Source: Chryseobacterium sp. S0630
GTDB taxonomy: Bacteria; Bacteroidota; Bacteroidia; Flavobacteriales; Weeksellaceae
DNA: 40,843 nt
NCBI RefSeq assembly: GCF_024158915.1
Contig: NZ_JAMZGF010000051.1
Location: 1-40,843, forward strand
Direction of reading: 5' to 3'
Part shown: piece by piece, positions 31,054 through 40,057 of the stretch
How the letters are laid out: each line of letters starts with the position of its first letter
How positions within the stretch are numbered: the first letter of the stretch is position 1
Notes under the pieces: model-generated
Told to the model about the DNA's origin: nothing
The model's input: the letters and a program-made list of their open reading frames with translations, nothing else
Databases searched by the model: none
Program-made: the position numbers and the translations under genes

Positions 31054-34000
31054 TTATTGTTCTGCTTTTTTAAGGGCTTCTTTGATTCCTTCTAATCCGT
31101 CTCCAAACTGGGCAAGCAGTGCTACAATCTGCGACATTCTATCATTCTCGCCCAGTCCTTTCAGGGTTTTATTTTTAACAAAGGTTTTCTTTATTTCATT
31201 CCAGCGTTCGGTTTCTTCTTCTGAAAGAATTCCTATGAGTTCTTTCATTTTCAGCATATTGGCTTCTGCTCCGGTTGTCAGCGTCTGAGATTCATTTTGA
31301 TAATGATTCATCACAATCTGAATGACTTCATTATCTTTAAGAATCGGTTGTATCTGTGCAATCAGCTTATTCATATTACGGTAAGATCCCTGCAATTTGA
31401 ACGGTGGTTCATTTCGGTAATCGTCTGACATGGCTGCGGATGCGATATATTCTTTGTTCACCTTCAACACCATATTTCTCACCCTGATTGTGTTTTTCAG
31501 TACTGTTCTGAAATCTGATATTTCACTGGAGCTGAAATTTCCTTTCAGGTTATCGGCAGGATTATCTGTAATCACACAATCATAGAGTTCATACAGGTTT
31601 TCCATTCCCGGATGGGTCAGTCTTGTCAGATATTCATTAGACATTAAAGCATTTTCAATAAGACTCAGGTCAAAAAGGTCTGTTTTCGATCCGGATATTT
31701 CTCCAAGATTGTAAGTATCTGAACGGTTGGCTAACATGTCCGGAATTTTAAACTTTTCTCCACTCTCCGTGTATGGATTTCCGGCCATGACGAGGCAGAA
31801 TCTCTTGGATCGAAGATCATATGTTTTACTTTCCCCATTATAGATTCCTTCAATTTTTCTCTGTCCGTCTGCAAGAGAGATGAATTTCTGTAAAAACTCA
31901 GGATTACAGTGCTGGATATCATCAAGATAAAGCATAACATTGTCTCCCATTTCCAGGGCAAGATTCAGTTTTTCAAGTTCCTGTCTGGCACCTGCATTTC
32001 TGGCTTCGGAAGGGTCCGTTGATACAATATCGTATCCTAATGATGGTCCGTTGATCTTCATAAATACCAACCCCATTCGCTCTGCCATATATTCCATCAG
32101 GGTTGTCTTTCCGTATCCAGGAGGAGATACCAGAAGAAGCATTCCCATTCTGTCTGTTCTTTTGTCTGATCCCACAGTTCCCAATTGCTTGGCAAGATTG
32201 GCTCCGATGAGAGGGAAATAAACATCATTAATCAGTTTATTTCTCACAAATGAGCTTAAAACCTGAGGCTTAAAGGTATCCAGCTTCAATGCTTTTTTCT
32301 TTTCATCTACCCAGCTGTATTTCAATTCCTGAAGACGTGTGTATTTCGGAACGGTAACGGTATTAAAGTGACTCAGTCGGGATACAAATTCAAAGTAGTT
32401 AAGATGATATTCCGTGTCTTTTTCAAGAGATTTCAGCTCTTTTATGGCTACTTCATACGCAATGTGTTTGATATTTTTCGGATCAAACTTTTGAGTAATG
32501 ATGAATGCTGCAGCTTCCTGTACTATATTTTCATCAGCTTCCGGATCAAATGCCTGTAATGCACTTTCGGCAATGTAATAACATGCTGAAGGATACTGAT
32601 ACATAGCCTGTATCTGAGCAATGAACTCCAGATCTTTGCCTTTTTCTTTGAGTTCTTTCAGGAACAATTCATACAAAGTAGCAGCTTTTTCTGAGATCAG
32701 GAAGCTTTCTTTATCTTCTTTTTTCAGGTATATGGCAGCATTGATATAATCCGTCTCCAGAAAAATACCATGTGCTGATGCAAAAGATTTCATTTCTTCC
32801 GAAATTTCTCTGCTTAAGTACTCAAATCCCTGTTTTACAGTGAATGATTGAGTAATAATGGATGCTACCTCAAACTGTTTGGTATAGTAATCTTTCCTTT
32901 CACTTTCAAGGAAAAACCAGAAAAGCTGGGCTAAAGTTCTCTCCTGTGCTGTAAACCTCATCAGTCCAAGTTCATTATGGATCTGCTGAAGTTTCAAGAC
33001 AATCATTTCAGCATCTTTATCATGAATTCCTTTTACCAGTCCTTCTCCGAAATGTTCTGCCGTAAACTGCTGTACTGCCTTTTCATTTTCAATCTCCGAG
33101 GTTATTTCCTTGCGAGCGGAAAATACATTCCAGGCAAGGTATTCAAATCTTTTTACCTTGTTGTTTTCTGAAACAAATTCCTGATTCCAGACTTCTTTGA
33201 ATTCATCTGCCGTGAAGTTCAATGGTTCATAAAAGCTTGTTCCGGTAAGGTGATAATAATATTGAGCATTCCTCAGTACCAGCGTAAGATCCAGCTTCTG
33301 CTGATTGACTGCAAATTTATAGTCTCCCAATGCAATGACGCTTTCTCCGTCTGCATAGATCTCTTTTTTATCTTTCAGTTTTCTTACGGCTTCCTGCTGC
33401 TGGGTTTTTAACAACGTCTGAATCTCTTCTGATTTTGCTGAATCTTCCCATTCTGCAAGCTGTCTGGAGAGATCTCTCACTTTCTCCACCATCAGATCTG
33501 CAGCAAAATAGCCATTGATCTCATTTTCTGAGTCAAAAGATTCTGCTTTGGTCTGTACCGATTTCAGGATTCTCTGCGCAGCATCAAAAAGATTCTGAGT
33601 CCTTTTATTTCTTGCTTCGGTAAGCTGTACCCTCTTATTTTGAAAATGTCCGTAAACTTCTTCTCTTTTGGTTCCTATCTGCTGAATAAACTCTTCGAAA
33701 TCAATAAATTTCGTTTCCATTTCTTCCAGCTGAATAGAGAGTTTGGTCAGATATTCATCACATTTCTCAGGAGTTTGTGAAAGCTCCAGAAAATTGATCA
33801 CAGACTGGTCAAATAGGGTAATCTGAGCCTGAAAATCTGAGGCCAGCTCTTTCCCTGAAATTTCTCTTTTTCTTTTGCTGAGTTCAAGCCTTTCCTGATT
33901 CAGTCTTGCAAAGATTAAAGAGATATTTTCAATAATCTGGGTAGACTGGGAGGTGTCTTCAATTTTAAGGTTATTGACAATATCCACCAATAATTCCAGC

Positions 34001-35856
34001 TGCCCGGAAAGTGTATTGATATTTTCTTCAATTATTTTGGCGTCAATGGCTTTCTGCAGTCCAATGATATCTTCGGAAATCTGCTGTGCTCTTTCTTCGT
34101 ATGGCAATAATGCACCTTCCTGAAGCAGAAATTCCACACAGGCATTTGAGAGTTCTGTATAACGGTCTGCAAGAGATTTTTCCAATCTATCCAGCAAAGC
34201 TTTTTCTGCATATTTAAGCTCTCTGGCTCCTGTCACTTCTCCTCTTAATGCTCTGATCTGAGAAAGAGCATCAATGTATTCTGTAAGCTGAGAATAGTGA
34301 AGCCTTTTGGTATCATCAAGAATTTTATCACAGGACAACTTTATCTTTTCTAAAGTTTCCTCTGTATTCTTCCTTTGTTCTACTACTTTTTCGTACTCAT
34401 TGATGGCCGAATGGGCAATCGCCCTGATCTCTTTCAATGGCATATCCAGCTTCTGAACTTCCTCTTCCCCAAGAAAATAGTAAGTATCCAGAATAAAGGT
34501 TGAGAGCTTTACAATATCATCATACAAACCATTGTAAGAATCTTTTTTATTCAGAAGGGTTATCAGCTCCTGACTCTCAGCCATTACTCTTACAATATCC
34601 TTATTTCCAATTTTGTAAAGTAAACTGTCTGCTTTTTCCATATTGGGCAACAGTTCTTTGGAAAAAGGAGTCTGCCAGATCTGAGACAGATGATGTTTTG
34701 TGGTTTCGATGCTTTCTCTGAGATAGATCAGTTTCCCGTCATTAAGAAATGTAAAACCGCTGCATCGGATCGGGGTTTCTATAGTCTGGGTGATGATATT
34801 ATAGGAGATCAGCTGATAATTATTGGTCTTATCATCGTAGAAAACGTATAAAAAATTCTCTCCGTTGGGTTCTGCAACTGTTTTCAGATAGTAAAGTCTG
34901 TTCTGATCCTGAGAGATCACTTTTAATCCTCCTGTCTGAAGGGCATATCCGTTTGAAAATAATACCCCTTGATTTTCCGGAAGCAAAAGCCCTGAATATT
35001 TAATAGCATCTGCCCTTGAAACGGTTTTTTCTTTGTGATTATAAATGAAATAGCGTTCTGTTTCCTGATAAGGCTTTATTTTAAACAAAACAAGATTATC
35101 CAGATCACAGAAATGAATCTCAGCATCATCCAGATTCTGATCTTTATGAATTACATCTTCAGAGTAGATTCCCTTTCCTGTATCTGTATTGTCTTCTACT
35201 TTAATGGTAATATCTCCACCGATGCTTTCTACAAAAACTTTATCTGCTAAAGAAATATGAGGATGTTTTCCGGATCTCTGCATATCTCTTGTTGCCTTTG
35301 TCCATACAAAACCATGCTGCTGAGGATATGATGTTTCGGAGGCACTTCTTGAATCTACATAGATCAGTTGATTCTCTTTGATCAGCCATTTAAAGGCTTT
35401 GATATCTGTGGTACTTTCTGAAAGCTGAAAAACCATATAAAGATAGTTTTCCGTGAAGGTAAATCTGGCAAAGAAAGTATTTCTGTAATATTTGTAAAGG
35501 TTTTTAAACTCGTCGATGAAAACTTCATCATTGATCAGGGTCTGATCCTGAGGTTCAAACCGGTCATTATTGATTTTATATATTGAAAAAACGTCCGAAA
35601 TATTGATTTCCGTCTGAAGTCCCAGGTGTGCATTAGATCCAAAAATCAGGAGATCACCCAATGAATAAATATCTTTGGCAATGCAGCTGTGATCCGTCGA
35701 AATTCTTTCATTGGCAATGAGAGAGAAATCCACTCCGCCAAATATATTTTTACGGCTTTCATTAAGCTGCTGAAGTCTCTGAATCAGGTCATTCTTCTGC
35801 TCATTTAAACGGTTCTGAATAATTTCGTAAGTTCCGGAATTAAGTTGTTCTGACAT
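31054..35856 (-). CDS. Giant coiled-coil AAA ATPase (DUF3686 / 'DNA repair ATPase' type)
   Basis: 1600 residues. The N-terminal 420 residues are beta-rich (DUF3686-like, with repeated short strand motifs such as LLIFGSNAHLG and YLYMVFQLSES). Residues about 440-880 are mostly coiled coil. A further helical region leads to an AAA module with Walker A PPGYGKTT (about 1243) and Walker B MLYLDDIQH (about 1305), and sensor-like CLVMAGNPYTESGEKFKIPDMLANR. Homologues are often annotated as DNA repair ATPase on thin evidence. Its place in an operon with PspA, flotillin and an OB-fold membrane protein points to membrane remodelling or stress instead. It is the last and largest gene of that operon. Confidence 0.85.
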   Translation of the reverse strand: MSEQLNSGTYEIIQNRLNEQKNDLIQRLQQLNESRKNIFGGVDFSLIANERISTDHSCIAKDIYSLGDLLIFGSNAHLGLQTEINISDVFSIYKINNDRFEPQDQTLINDEVFIDEFKNLYKYYRNTFFARFTFTENYLYMVFQLSESTTDIKAFKWLIKENQLIYVDSRSASETSYPQQHGFVWTKATRDMQRSGKHPHISLADKVFVESIGGDITIKVEDNTDTGKGIYSEDVIHKDQNLDDAEIHFCDLDNLVLFKIKPYQETERYFIYNHKEKTVSRADAIKYSGLLLPENQGVLFSNGYALQTGGLKVISQDQNRLYYLKTVAEPNGENFLYVFYDDKTNNYQLISYNIITQTIETPIRCSGFTFLNDGKLIYLRESIETTKHHLSQIWQTPFSKELLPNMEKADSLLYKIGNKDIVRVMAESQELITLLNKKDSYNGLYDDIVKLSTFILDTYYFLGEEEVQKLDMPLKEIRAIAHSAINEYEKVVEQRKNTEETLEKIKLSCDKILDDTKRLHYSQLTEYIDALSQIRALRGEVTGARELKYAEKALLDRLEKSLADRYTELSNACVEFLLQEGALLPYEERAQQISEDIIGLQKAIDAKIIEENINTLSGQLELLVDIVNNLKIEDTSQSTQIIENISLIFARLNQERLELSKRKREISGKELASDFQAQITLFDQSVINFLELSQTPEKCDEYLTKLSIQLEEMETKFIDFEEFIQQIGTKREEVYGHFQNKRVQLTEARNKRTQNLFDAAQRILKSVQTKAESFDSENEINGYFAADLMVEKVRDLSRQLAEWEDSAKSEEIQTLLKTQQQEAVRKLKDKKEIYADGESVIALGDYKFAVNQQKLDLTLVLRNAQYYYHLTGTSFYEPLNFTADEFKEVWNQEFVSENNKVKRFEYLAWNVFSARKEITSEIENEKAVQQFTAEHFGEGLVKGIHDKDAEMIVLKLQQIHNELGLMRFTAQERTLAQLFWFFLESERKDYYTKQFEVASIITQSFTVKQGFEYLSREISEEMKSFASAHGIFLETDYINAAIYLKKEDKESFLISEKAATLYELFLKELKEKGKDLEFIAQIQAMYQYPSACYYIAESALQAFDPEADENIVQEAAAFIITQKFDPKNIKHIAYEVAIKELKSLEKDTEYHLNYFEFVSRLSHFNTVTVPKYTRLQELKYSWVDEKKKALKLDTFKPQVLSSFVRNKLINDVYFPLIGANLAKQLGTVGSDKRTDRMGMLLLVSPPGYGKTTLMEYMAERMGLVFMKINGPSLGYDIVSTDPSEARNAGARQELEKLNLALEMGDNVMLYLDDIQHCNPEFLQKFISLADGQRKIEGIYNGESKTYDLRSKRFCLVMAGNPYTESGEKFKIPDMLANRSDTYNLGEISGSKTDLFDLSLIENALMSNEYLTRLTHPGMENLYELYDCVITDNPADNLKGNFSSSEISDFRTVLKNTIRVRNMVLKVNKEYIASAAMSDDYRNEPPFKLQGSYRNMNKLIAQIQPILKDNEVIQIVMNHYQNESQTLTTGAEANMLKMKELIGILSEEETERWNEIKKTFVKNKTLKGLGENDRMSQIVALLAQFGDGLEGIKEALKKAEQ

Positions 35857-35940
35857 CGTTTTTATTTAGGTTGTCATGGCTGCTGTAGGACAGCAGGTCT
35901 TTGTATAACTTGTGGTACTTTGAAAATTTTTTTTTGATAT

Positions 35941-35973
35941 AAACCTTATAGGTTTCGGAAACCTATAAGGTTT
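35941..35973. repeat. Perfect 16-bp palindrome inside the operon
   Basis: AAACCTTATAGGTTTC (35941-35956), G, and its exact complement (35958-35973). It lies in the 157-nt gap between flotillin and the ATPase gene. On the transcript strand it is followed by an A run rather than a U run, so it is not a normal terminator. The core ACCTTATAGG recurs near 40717. Confidence 0.75.
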
Positions 35974-36013
35974 GAGGTTTAGAATCTCTTAAAGCATCTA
36001 AAGCTCTCTTGCA

Positions 36014-38035
36014 TTAAACATGGTTATTATTCACAGGTTTGTGTTCCACTCCCAGATGTTTAGCCATGTCAAGTGCTCTTTCCAGAATCCCTTTTTCCTG
36101 TTGATTGGCTACGCCGTTCAGTTTAAAAATCAGGGAAGCAATGCTCATATTTTTGATGTCATCGGATGAGATTTTATATTTATCCACCATTCCCATCACT
36201 TTTCCAATGATGTTTTCTCCATCACCCAGAAGGTTTTCTTTTACAATCTGTGCATTTTCGCTGTGGCTGATGAATTTATCTAATCCTTTTCCTGCAGAAA
36301 CCTGTCTGATAACATTGTCGAAGAAAGTATTATCACCTCCTACGATATCAATTTTTGCAGATTTGAAGGCTTCTGCGAGTACCATAGACTGAGCTTCTGC
36401 AATATCTTTCTGAATAGCAATCTGAGCCAGTTCCACATCTTTTTCTTTGGCAAGCTGAAGACGGAATTCTTCGTGATCTTTTCCGGCATCGTTCAGTTTC
36501 TTCATGGCTTCTGCTTTCTCTGTGATTCCTGCTGCTTCTGCCAATGCTTTTTCTTTGATGACTTCTGCCTGAGCAATTCCTTCTTTTTTATTGGCGTCAG
36601 CTTTTTTCTCAATCACTGTAGCTTCTGCAACACCTTGTCTTTCTGCAGCATCTGCTTTCGCATGCATTACCTGAGCTTCTGATAATCCTACTGTTGCTTC
36701 TTCTTTTGCTTTTGCGTCTGCAATAATCTTACGGGCTTCAGCTTCTTTTTCTGCAGCATCTCTTTTCGCCTGTGCTTCAATTACATATTTCTGAGCATCT
36801 TTTTCTGCTGCCAATCTTCGGGATTCTGCGGCTCTTGTTTCCTCGATCAGCTTTTTCTCTGCTTCCTGAGTGGCAACAGTAATTTCTACCTGCTTGTTTC
36901 TTTCTGCAGTTTTGAAGGCTTCCAGATCTTTGATTCCCTGCTGTTCTTCCACTACGGTTTTCTCCATGGTTAAACGCTCGCGGATCGCATCCTGAATACT
37001 TTTCTTCTCCAGTTCTATTGCTTTTTCCTTTTCAATCTGAGCAAGAGAGACAATTCTTTCTCTTTCTGTAGCTTCAAGGGCTTTATCCTTTAATACTCTT
37101 TCGGTTTCTACCAAATCTGCACGTTCTTTATTTTTAGCAGCGATAACCACCTGGCGAAGTTTATTTTCTTCTGCAATCTGTAGTTTTTCTTCTGTAGCAA
37201 TACGCACTGTTTCATATCTCAGGCGCTCCTCTTCTTCTACTTTCAGAATTTCTGCATTTTCACGGGCTTTGATATTGGCCACTTCTCTTTTTTGAGATTC
37301 TTCTTTTTCTGCCAGCTGTTTTTCAAGTTCCAGAATGGCTTCTCTGGCTTCTACATTTTGTTTTGTAATGGTTTTTTCTTCATCACGACGAACCTGATTG
37401 GCTTTAATATTTTGAGTAGCTGTCAGTTCGGTAATTTTTTTAATCCCTTCAGAATCAAGGATATTATCTTTATCTAATTTATCAATTGAGGTCTGCTCAA
37501 GGTAGTCTATTGCACAGTCATCCAGCACATATCCGTTAAGATCTGTTCCGATGATATCAAGGATTTCCTGACGGAATTCGCTTCTGGCTTCATATAGTTC
37601 TGTAAAATCAAATTTCTTTCCTACCGTTTTAAGAGCTTCTGAAAATTTGGCTTCAAACAATTCTCTTAATGTCTGGGCATCTGAAGCACGCTGACAACCA
37701 ATCGTTTGACCTACATTCACAATATCATCTACTGATTTATTGACACGGATAAAAAATGCCACCTGAATATCTGCTCTCATATTGTCTTTACAGATTAACC
37801 CTGCTCTTCCCTCTCTTGAAATCTCCAGCTTTTTTACGGAGATATCCATAGATTCCATACGATGGATAATGGGAATGACAATACCGGCATTAAAGAAGAC
37901 TTTTGTACCTCCATAACCAGTTCTTAAAATAACGATTCCCTGAACAGTTTTTTTATACATCGATAAAATCCAGAAAATCAATCCGATTGTTGCTACGACG
38001 GCAACAATAATTCCAGCAATTAAAGGTAAGTTCAT
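36014..38035 (-). CDS. Flotillin family protein (YqiK-like, SPFH domain)
   Basis: 673 residues. One N-terminal membrane segment (about 5-27), SPFH/band 7 domain (about 30-200), then an exceptionally long Ala/Glu/Lys coiled coil (about 205-570; repeated AEARKIIADAKAKEEA-like units) and a C-terminal oligomerisation region. This is the YqiK type of flotillin, which organises membrane microdomains. In E. coli yqiK sits beside yqiJ, an OB-fold membrane protein, as the DUF1449 gene does here. It lies 123 nt after that gene, with a possible tiny reading frame between them. Confidence 0.92.
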   Translation of the reverse strand: MNLPLIAGIIVAVVATIGLIFWILSMYKKTVQGIVILRTGYGGTKVFFNAGIVIPIIHRMESMDISVKKLEISREGRAGLICKDNMRADIQVAFFIRVNKSVDDIVNVGQTIGCQRASDAQTLRELFEAKFSEALKTVGKKFDFTELYEARSEFRQEILDIIGTDLNGYVLDDCAIDYLEQTSIDKLDKDNILDSEGIKKITELTATQNIKANQVRRDEEKTITKQNVEAREAILELEKQLAEKEESQKREVANIKARENAEILKVEEEERLRYETVRIATEEKLQIAEENKLRQVVIAAKNKERADLVETERVLKDKALEATERERIVSLAQIEKEKAIELEKKSIQDAIRERLTMEKTVVEEQQGIKDLEAFKTAERNKQVEITVATQEAEKKLIEETRAAESRRLAAEKDAQKYVIEAQAKRDAAEKEAEARKIIADAKAKEEATVGLSEAQVMHAKADAAERQGVAEATVIEKKADANKKEGIAQAEVIKEKALAEAAGITEKAEAMKKLNDAGKDHEEFRLQLAKEKDVELAQIAIQKDIAEAQSMVLAEAFKSAKIDIVGGDNTFFDNVIRQVSAGKGLDKFISHSENAQIVKENLLGDGENIIGKVMGMVDKYKISSDDIKNMSIASLIFKLNGVANQQEKGILERALDMAKHLGVEHKPVNNNHV

Positions 38036-38078
38036 AGTTTTATAAGTTTATAGTTTATATAGATGTGTTTTTTTATTT

Positions 38079-38141
38079 TTATAAGAATTGGAAGATGATA
38101 TCCAGGATATAATTCATCAGAATCAAAAAAATAGTCAGCAT
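38079..38141 (-). CDS. Candidate 20-residue membrane peptide
   Basis: ATG at 38141 to TAA at 38079 codes for 20 residues starting MLTIFLILMNYILDI and ending FQFL. Nearly all are hydrophobic, with a single Asp at position 14, so it would span the membrane once. It lies 17 nt after the DUF1449 stop and 43 nt before the flotillin ATG, within one operon, where little else explains the gap. There is no codon-level proof of translation. Confidence 0.4.
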   Translation of the reverse strand: MLTIFLILMNYILDIIFQFL

Positions 38142-38158
38142 GGTTATTAGTTTTTATT

Positions 38159-38815
38159 TTAATATCTTATTGATTTCTGTACGTAGTAAATCCTTTTTTC
38201 GGGTTCTTCATCTACAATCATAACCCGGGTTCCGTGCTCCAGCCTGCTTCCGTCATTGCTTCTTACCATCAATGTCATAGGATCACTTCCGATGAAGACT
38301 TCCATCATTCCTATTTTATCATCCTGAATGCTGGATTTTAGGCGTCCTTCTCTTCCTAAAAAGGCATAGGACAATTCTCCTTTATGATTGATCTCTTTAA
38401 AAAAGGGATTCAGGGGCTTTAGAATTATTTTGGTTAATAGCATTCCCCCAATCATCATTGGAAAGAGAATCAGTATTCCTGCCCATGTGGGAAGTGGAAT
38501 GAAATAATTCAGATAAAATGAGCCCAGCCAGGTAATCAGCAATGAAAGTGTAAGAAAGTATGTTACCGGAACAATGTCCAGATTCAGAAATTTCAGGAAA
38601 TGCATCCATGCCGAAGGATCATGATCAGGAGCGTGGAGATGACCATCCGGAACGTCTATATCTGCATCAGCATCCAGATCGGAATGAATTCCAACATCGA
38701 TATCCAGCCCGGTAAGAATGGTGAATAGCCAATAGACTACCGAAAGTGCCAAAAGGACAGTCAGCACCGTATTCACCGGAGAAAATGCTACATTCAAAAA
38801 TTCCTGAAAGGTCAT
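38159..38815 (-). CDS. OB-fold membrane protein (DUF1449, YqiJ/NfeD-like)
   Basis: 218 residues. Membrane helices at about 12-35, 80-105 and 112-132. Between the first two is an Asp/His-rich loop (DLDADADIDVPDGHLHAPDHD) that could bind metal ions. Residues about 140-218 form an NfeD-like OB fold (LSYAFLGREGRLKSSIQDDKIGMMEVFIG...GTRVMIVDEE). Partners of this type accompany flotillins and help them assemble. The ATG at 38815 is 3 nt after the PspA stop codon, so translation is probably coupled. Confidence 0.87.
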   Translation of the reverse strand: MTFQEFLNVAFSPVNTVLTVLLALSVVYWLFTILTGLDIDVGIHSDLDADADIDVPDGHLHAPDHDPSAWMHFLKFLNLDIVPVTYFLTLSLLITWLGSFYLNYFIPLPTWAGILILFPMMIGGMLLTKIILKPLNPFFKEINHKGELSYAFLGREGRLKSSIQDDKIGMMEVFIGSDPMTLMVRSNDGSRLEHGTRVMIVDEEPEKRIYYVQKSIRY

Positions 38816-38818
38816 ATA

Positions 38819-39520
38819 TTAGCCTTTTTTAAGGGTTTCTTTTAATCTGTTTAAAGCTTCTTCAGCTTTTGTATCACTATTGTTTACTACGGCATCTATC
38901 TCTTCATCAATGCTTTTTCCTGATTTTGAAAGATCAGAATAAGCTTCTGCAAGGGCTTCCTGCTGTACAACACGATCCTTCAGTTTTTCCAGCATACTCA
39001 CTGTACTTCCGGTGTCCATCTGGGTCATCTTCTGATTGATATCTTTTGTGGCTTCACTCACCTGAACTCTTGCTTTCAGGGTTTTCAATTCGTTTTCCCA
39101 TTTGGCAATGCTTGATTTCAGATGGTTGATATTACCCTGCATTTTTTCGCAGTCATCATACAGTTTCTCATGTTCTTTCTGAAGAGCTGTTGCATTTTCC
39201 AAAGAAGAGGTCTGTTTTTTCAGTGCTTCTTTAGCAAGGCGGTCTGCGTCAGCGGTTTCCACCTCTCCTTTTTCTGCTTTCTGAACAATGACTATAGCTT
39301 TATTATAATAATCATTGGCGGTCTGCTGTTCTGTTTCTGCGTCATTCTTTTTACGTATGGCAAGCGCTTTCAATTGAGCAAGTGCTTCTATACTTTTTCC
39401 CAACTGTTCTTTCATTTCACGGATTCCCTGTTCCGTTAAATTGATTGGGTCTTCAAAGCTGTCGATCACAGAATGGATCTCTGCTTTTCCTATCGTTAAC
39501 AATCTTTTAAAAATGTTCAT
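38819..39520 (-). CDS. pspA: PspA/IM30 family protein
   Basis: 233 residues, nearly all helix, the usual length of PspA/Vipp1. It starts MNIFKRLLTIGKAEIHSVIDSFEDPINLTEQGIREM, the family N-terminal amphipathic helix and first long helix (DPxxxLxQxIREM pattern), and continues as an antiparallel coiled coil with the AEKGEVETADADRLAKEAL segment. PspA binds stressed membranes and assembles ESCRT-III-like polymers. No PspF, PspB or PspC is nearby; the partners are the YbjN-like, OB-fold, flotillin and ATPase genes. It lies 19 nt after the YbjN-like gene. Confidence 0.93.
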   Translation of the reverse strand: MNIFKRLLTIGKAEIHSVIDSFEDPINLTEQGIREMKEQLGKSIEALAQLKALAIRKKNDAETEQQTANDYYNKAIVIVQKAEKGEVETADADRLAKEALKKQTSSLENATALQKEHEKLYDDCEKMQGNINHLKSSIAKWENELKTLKARVQVSEATKDINQKMTQMDTGSTVSMLEKLKDRVVQQEALAEAYSDLSKSGKSIDEEIDAVVNNSDTKAEEALNRLKETLKKG

Positions 39521-39539
39521 TTTAAATATCTTTTGTGAA

Positions 39540-39935
39540 TTACTTACTCATTTCAAGCATTTCTGTTGTAAATTCCCCCACAAGGATTCCTAAAGAATTG
39601 ATGGAAGCCATCACTTCGTTTTGCGCCATATTATCGGTTGGGAGTGTATCTCTGAAAATCACCCTTCTTCCGCTTCCGTCCAGTACAAATGCTCCGTGAA
39701 CGATGTCTCTGTTTTTCTGAAGGAGTCTCAGAAATATTTTTTCGGATGGGTTTTTTATTTCAAAAAGAAACTGTTCCATGATCAGAATAGAGTCTGATAT
39801 TATAAGGATCATGTTTTTTATCCCGTTGGATTCTTTTTCGATGATTAAGATTCTCTGAGCCTCATCTTCCAACGTGATGTTAAACTCATAATCTAACAAC
39901 CACTCTTTGACCGTTCTGAATATTTGATTTCTCAT
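39540..39935 (-). CDS. YbjN / Tir-chaperone-like domain protein
   Basis: 131 residues. Pattern: N-terminal helix (IFRTVKEWLLDYEFNITLED), a beta meander (RILIIEKESNGIKNMILIISDSILIMEQFLFEI), a LLQKNRDIVHGAFVLDGSGRRVIFRDTLP segment and a C-terminal helix (LNEVMASINSLG-like, ending EMLEMSK). This is the layout of the YbjN and type III secretion chaperone fold. Such domains are known companions of PspA in bacterial stress operons. First gene of the operon, directly downstream of the promoter at 39970-40000. Confidence 0.65.
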   Translation of the reverse strand: MRNQIFRTVKEWLLDYEFNITLEDEAQRILIIEKESNGIKNMILIISDSILIMEQFLFEIKNPSEKIFLRLLQKNRDIVHGAFVLDGSGRRVIFRDTLPTDNMAQNEVMASINSLGILVGEFTTEMLEMSK

Positions 39936-39969
39936 GATGGCTGGTTTAGTGTTTTATTTTTCGTCTACA

Positions 39970-40000
39970 CAAATATAAAATAAAATTTTCAAATTGCAAA
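39970..40000 (-). promoter_or_regulatory. Consensus promoter of the PspA-flotillin-ATPase operon
   Basis: On the minus strand TTTG (40000-39997), exactly 19 nt, then TATATTTG (39977-39970, TAnnTTTG). This is the full Bacteroidota housekeeping promoter. The ATG at 39935 follows after 34 nt. Confidence 0.75.
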
Positions 40001-40014
40001 TATTATTAGCAATT
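39992..40014. promoter_or_regulatory. Candidate operator in the divergent promoter region
   Basis: AATTGC (39992-39997), 11 nt, GCAATT (40009-40014). The left half overlaps the leftward -33 element, and the whole lies 18 nt before the rightward -7 box, so one bound dimer could affect both promoters. Confidence 0.4.
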
Positions 40015-40031
40015 ATTTATTTCAGATTTTC

Positions 40032-40039
40032 TATCTTTG
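40032..40039 (+). promoter_or_regulatory. -7 element of the XRE/S24-like regulator gene
   Basis: TATCTTTG, a full match to TAnnTTTG, 18 nt before the ATG at 40058. An in-frame TTG at 40037 lies inside this box, so it is unlikely to be the start codon. No -33 TTG at the standard distance. Confidence 0.55.
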
Positions 40040-40057
40040 CAAAAAAGATTAGACAAG

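Noticed and set aside
40037..40057. TTG start for the XRE/S24-like regulator
   Set aside because: This TTG is part of the TATCTTTG promoter box; ATG 40058 is a better start.
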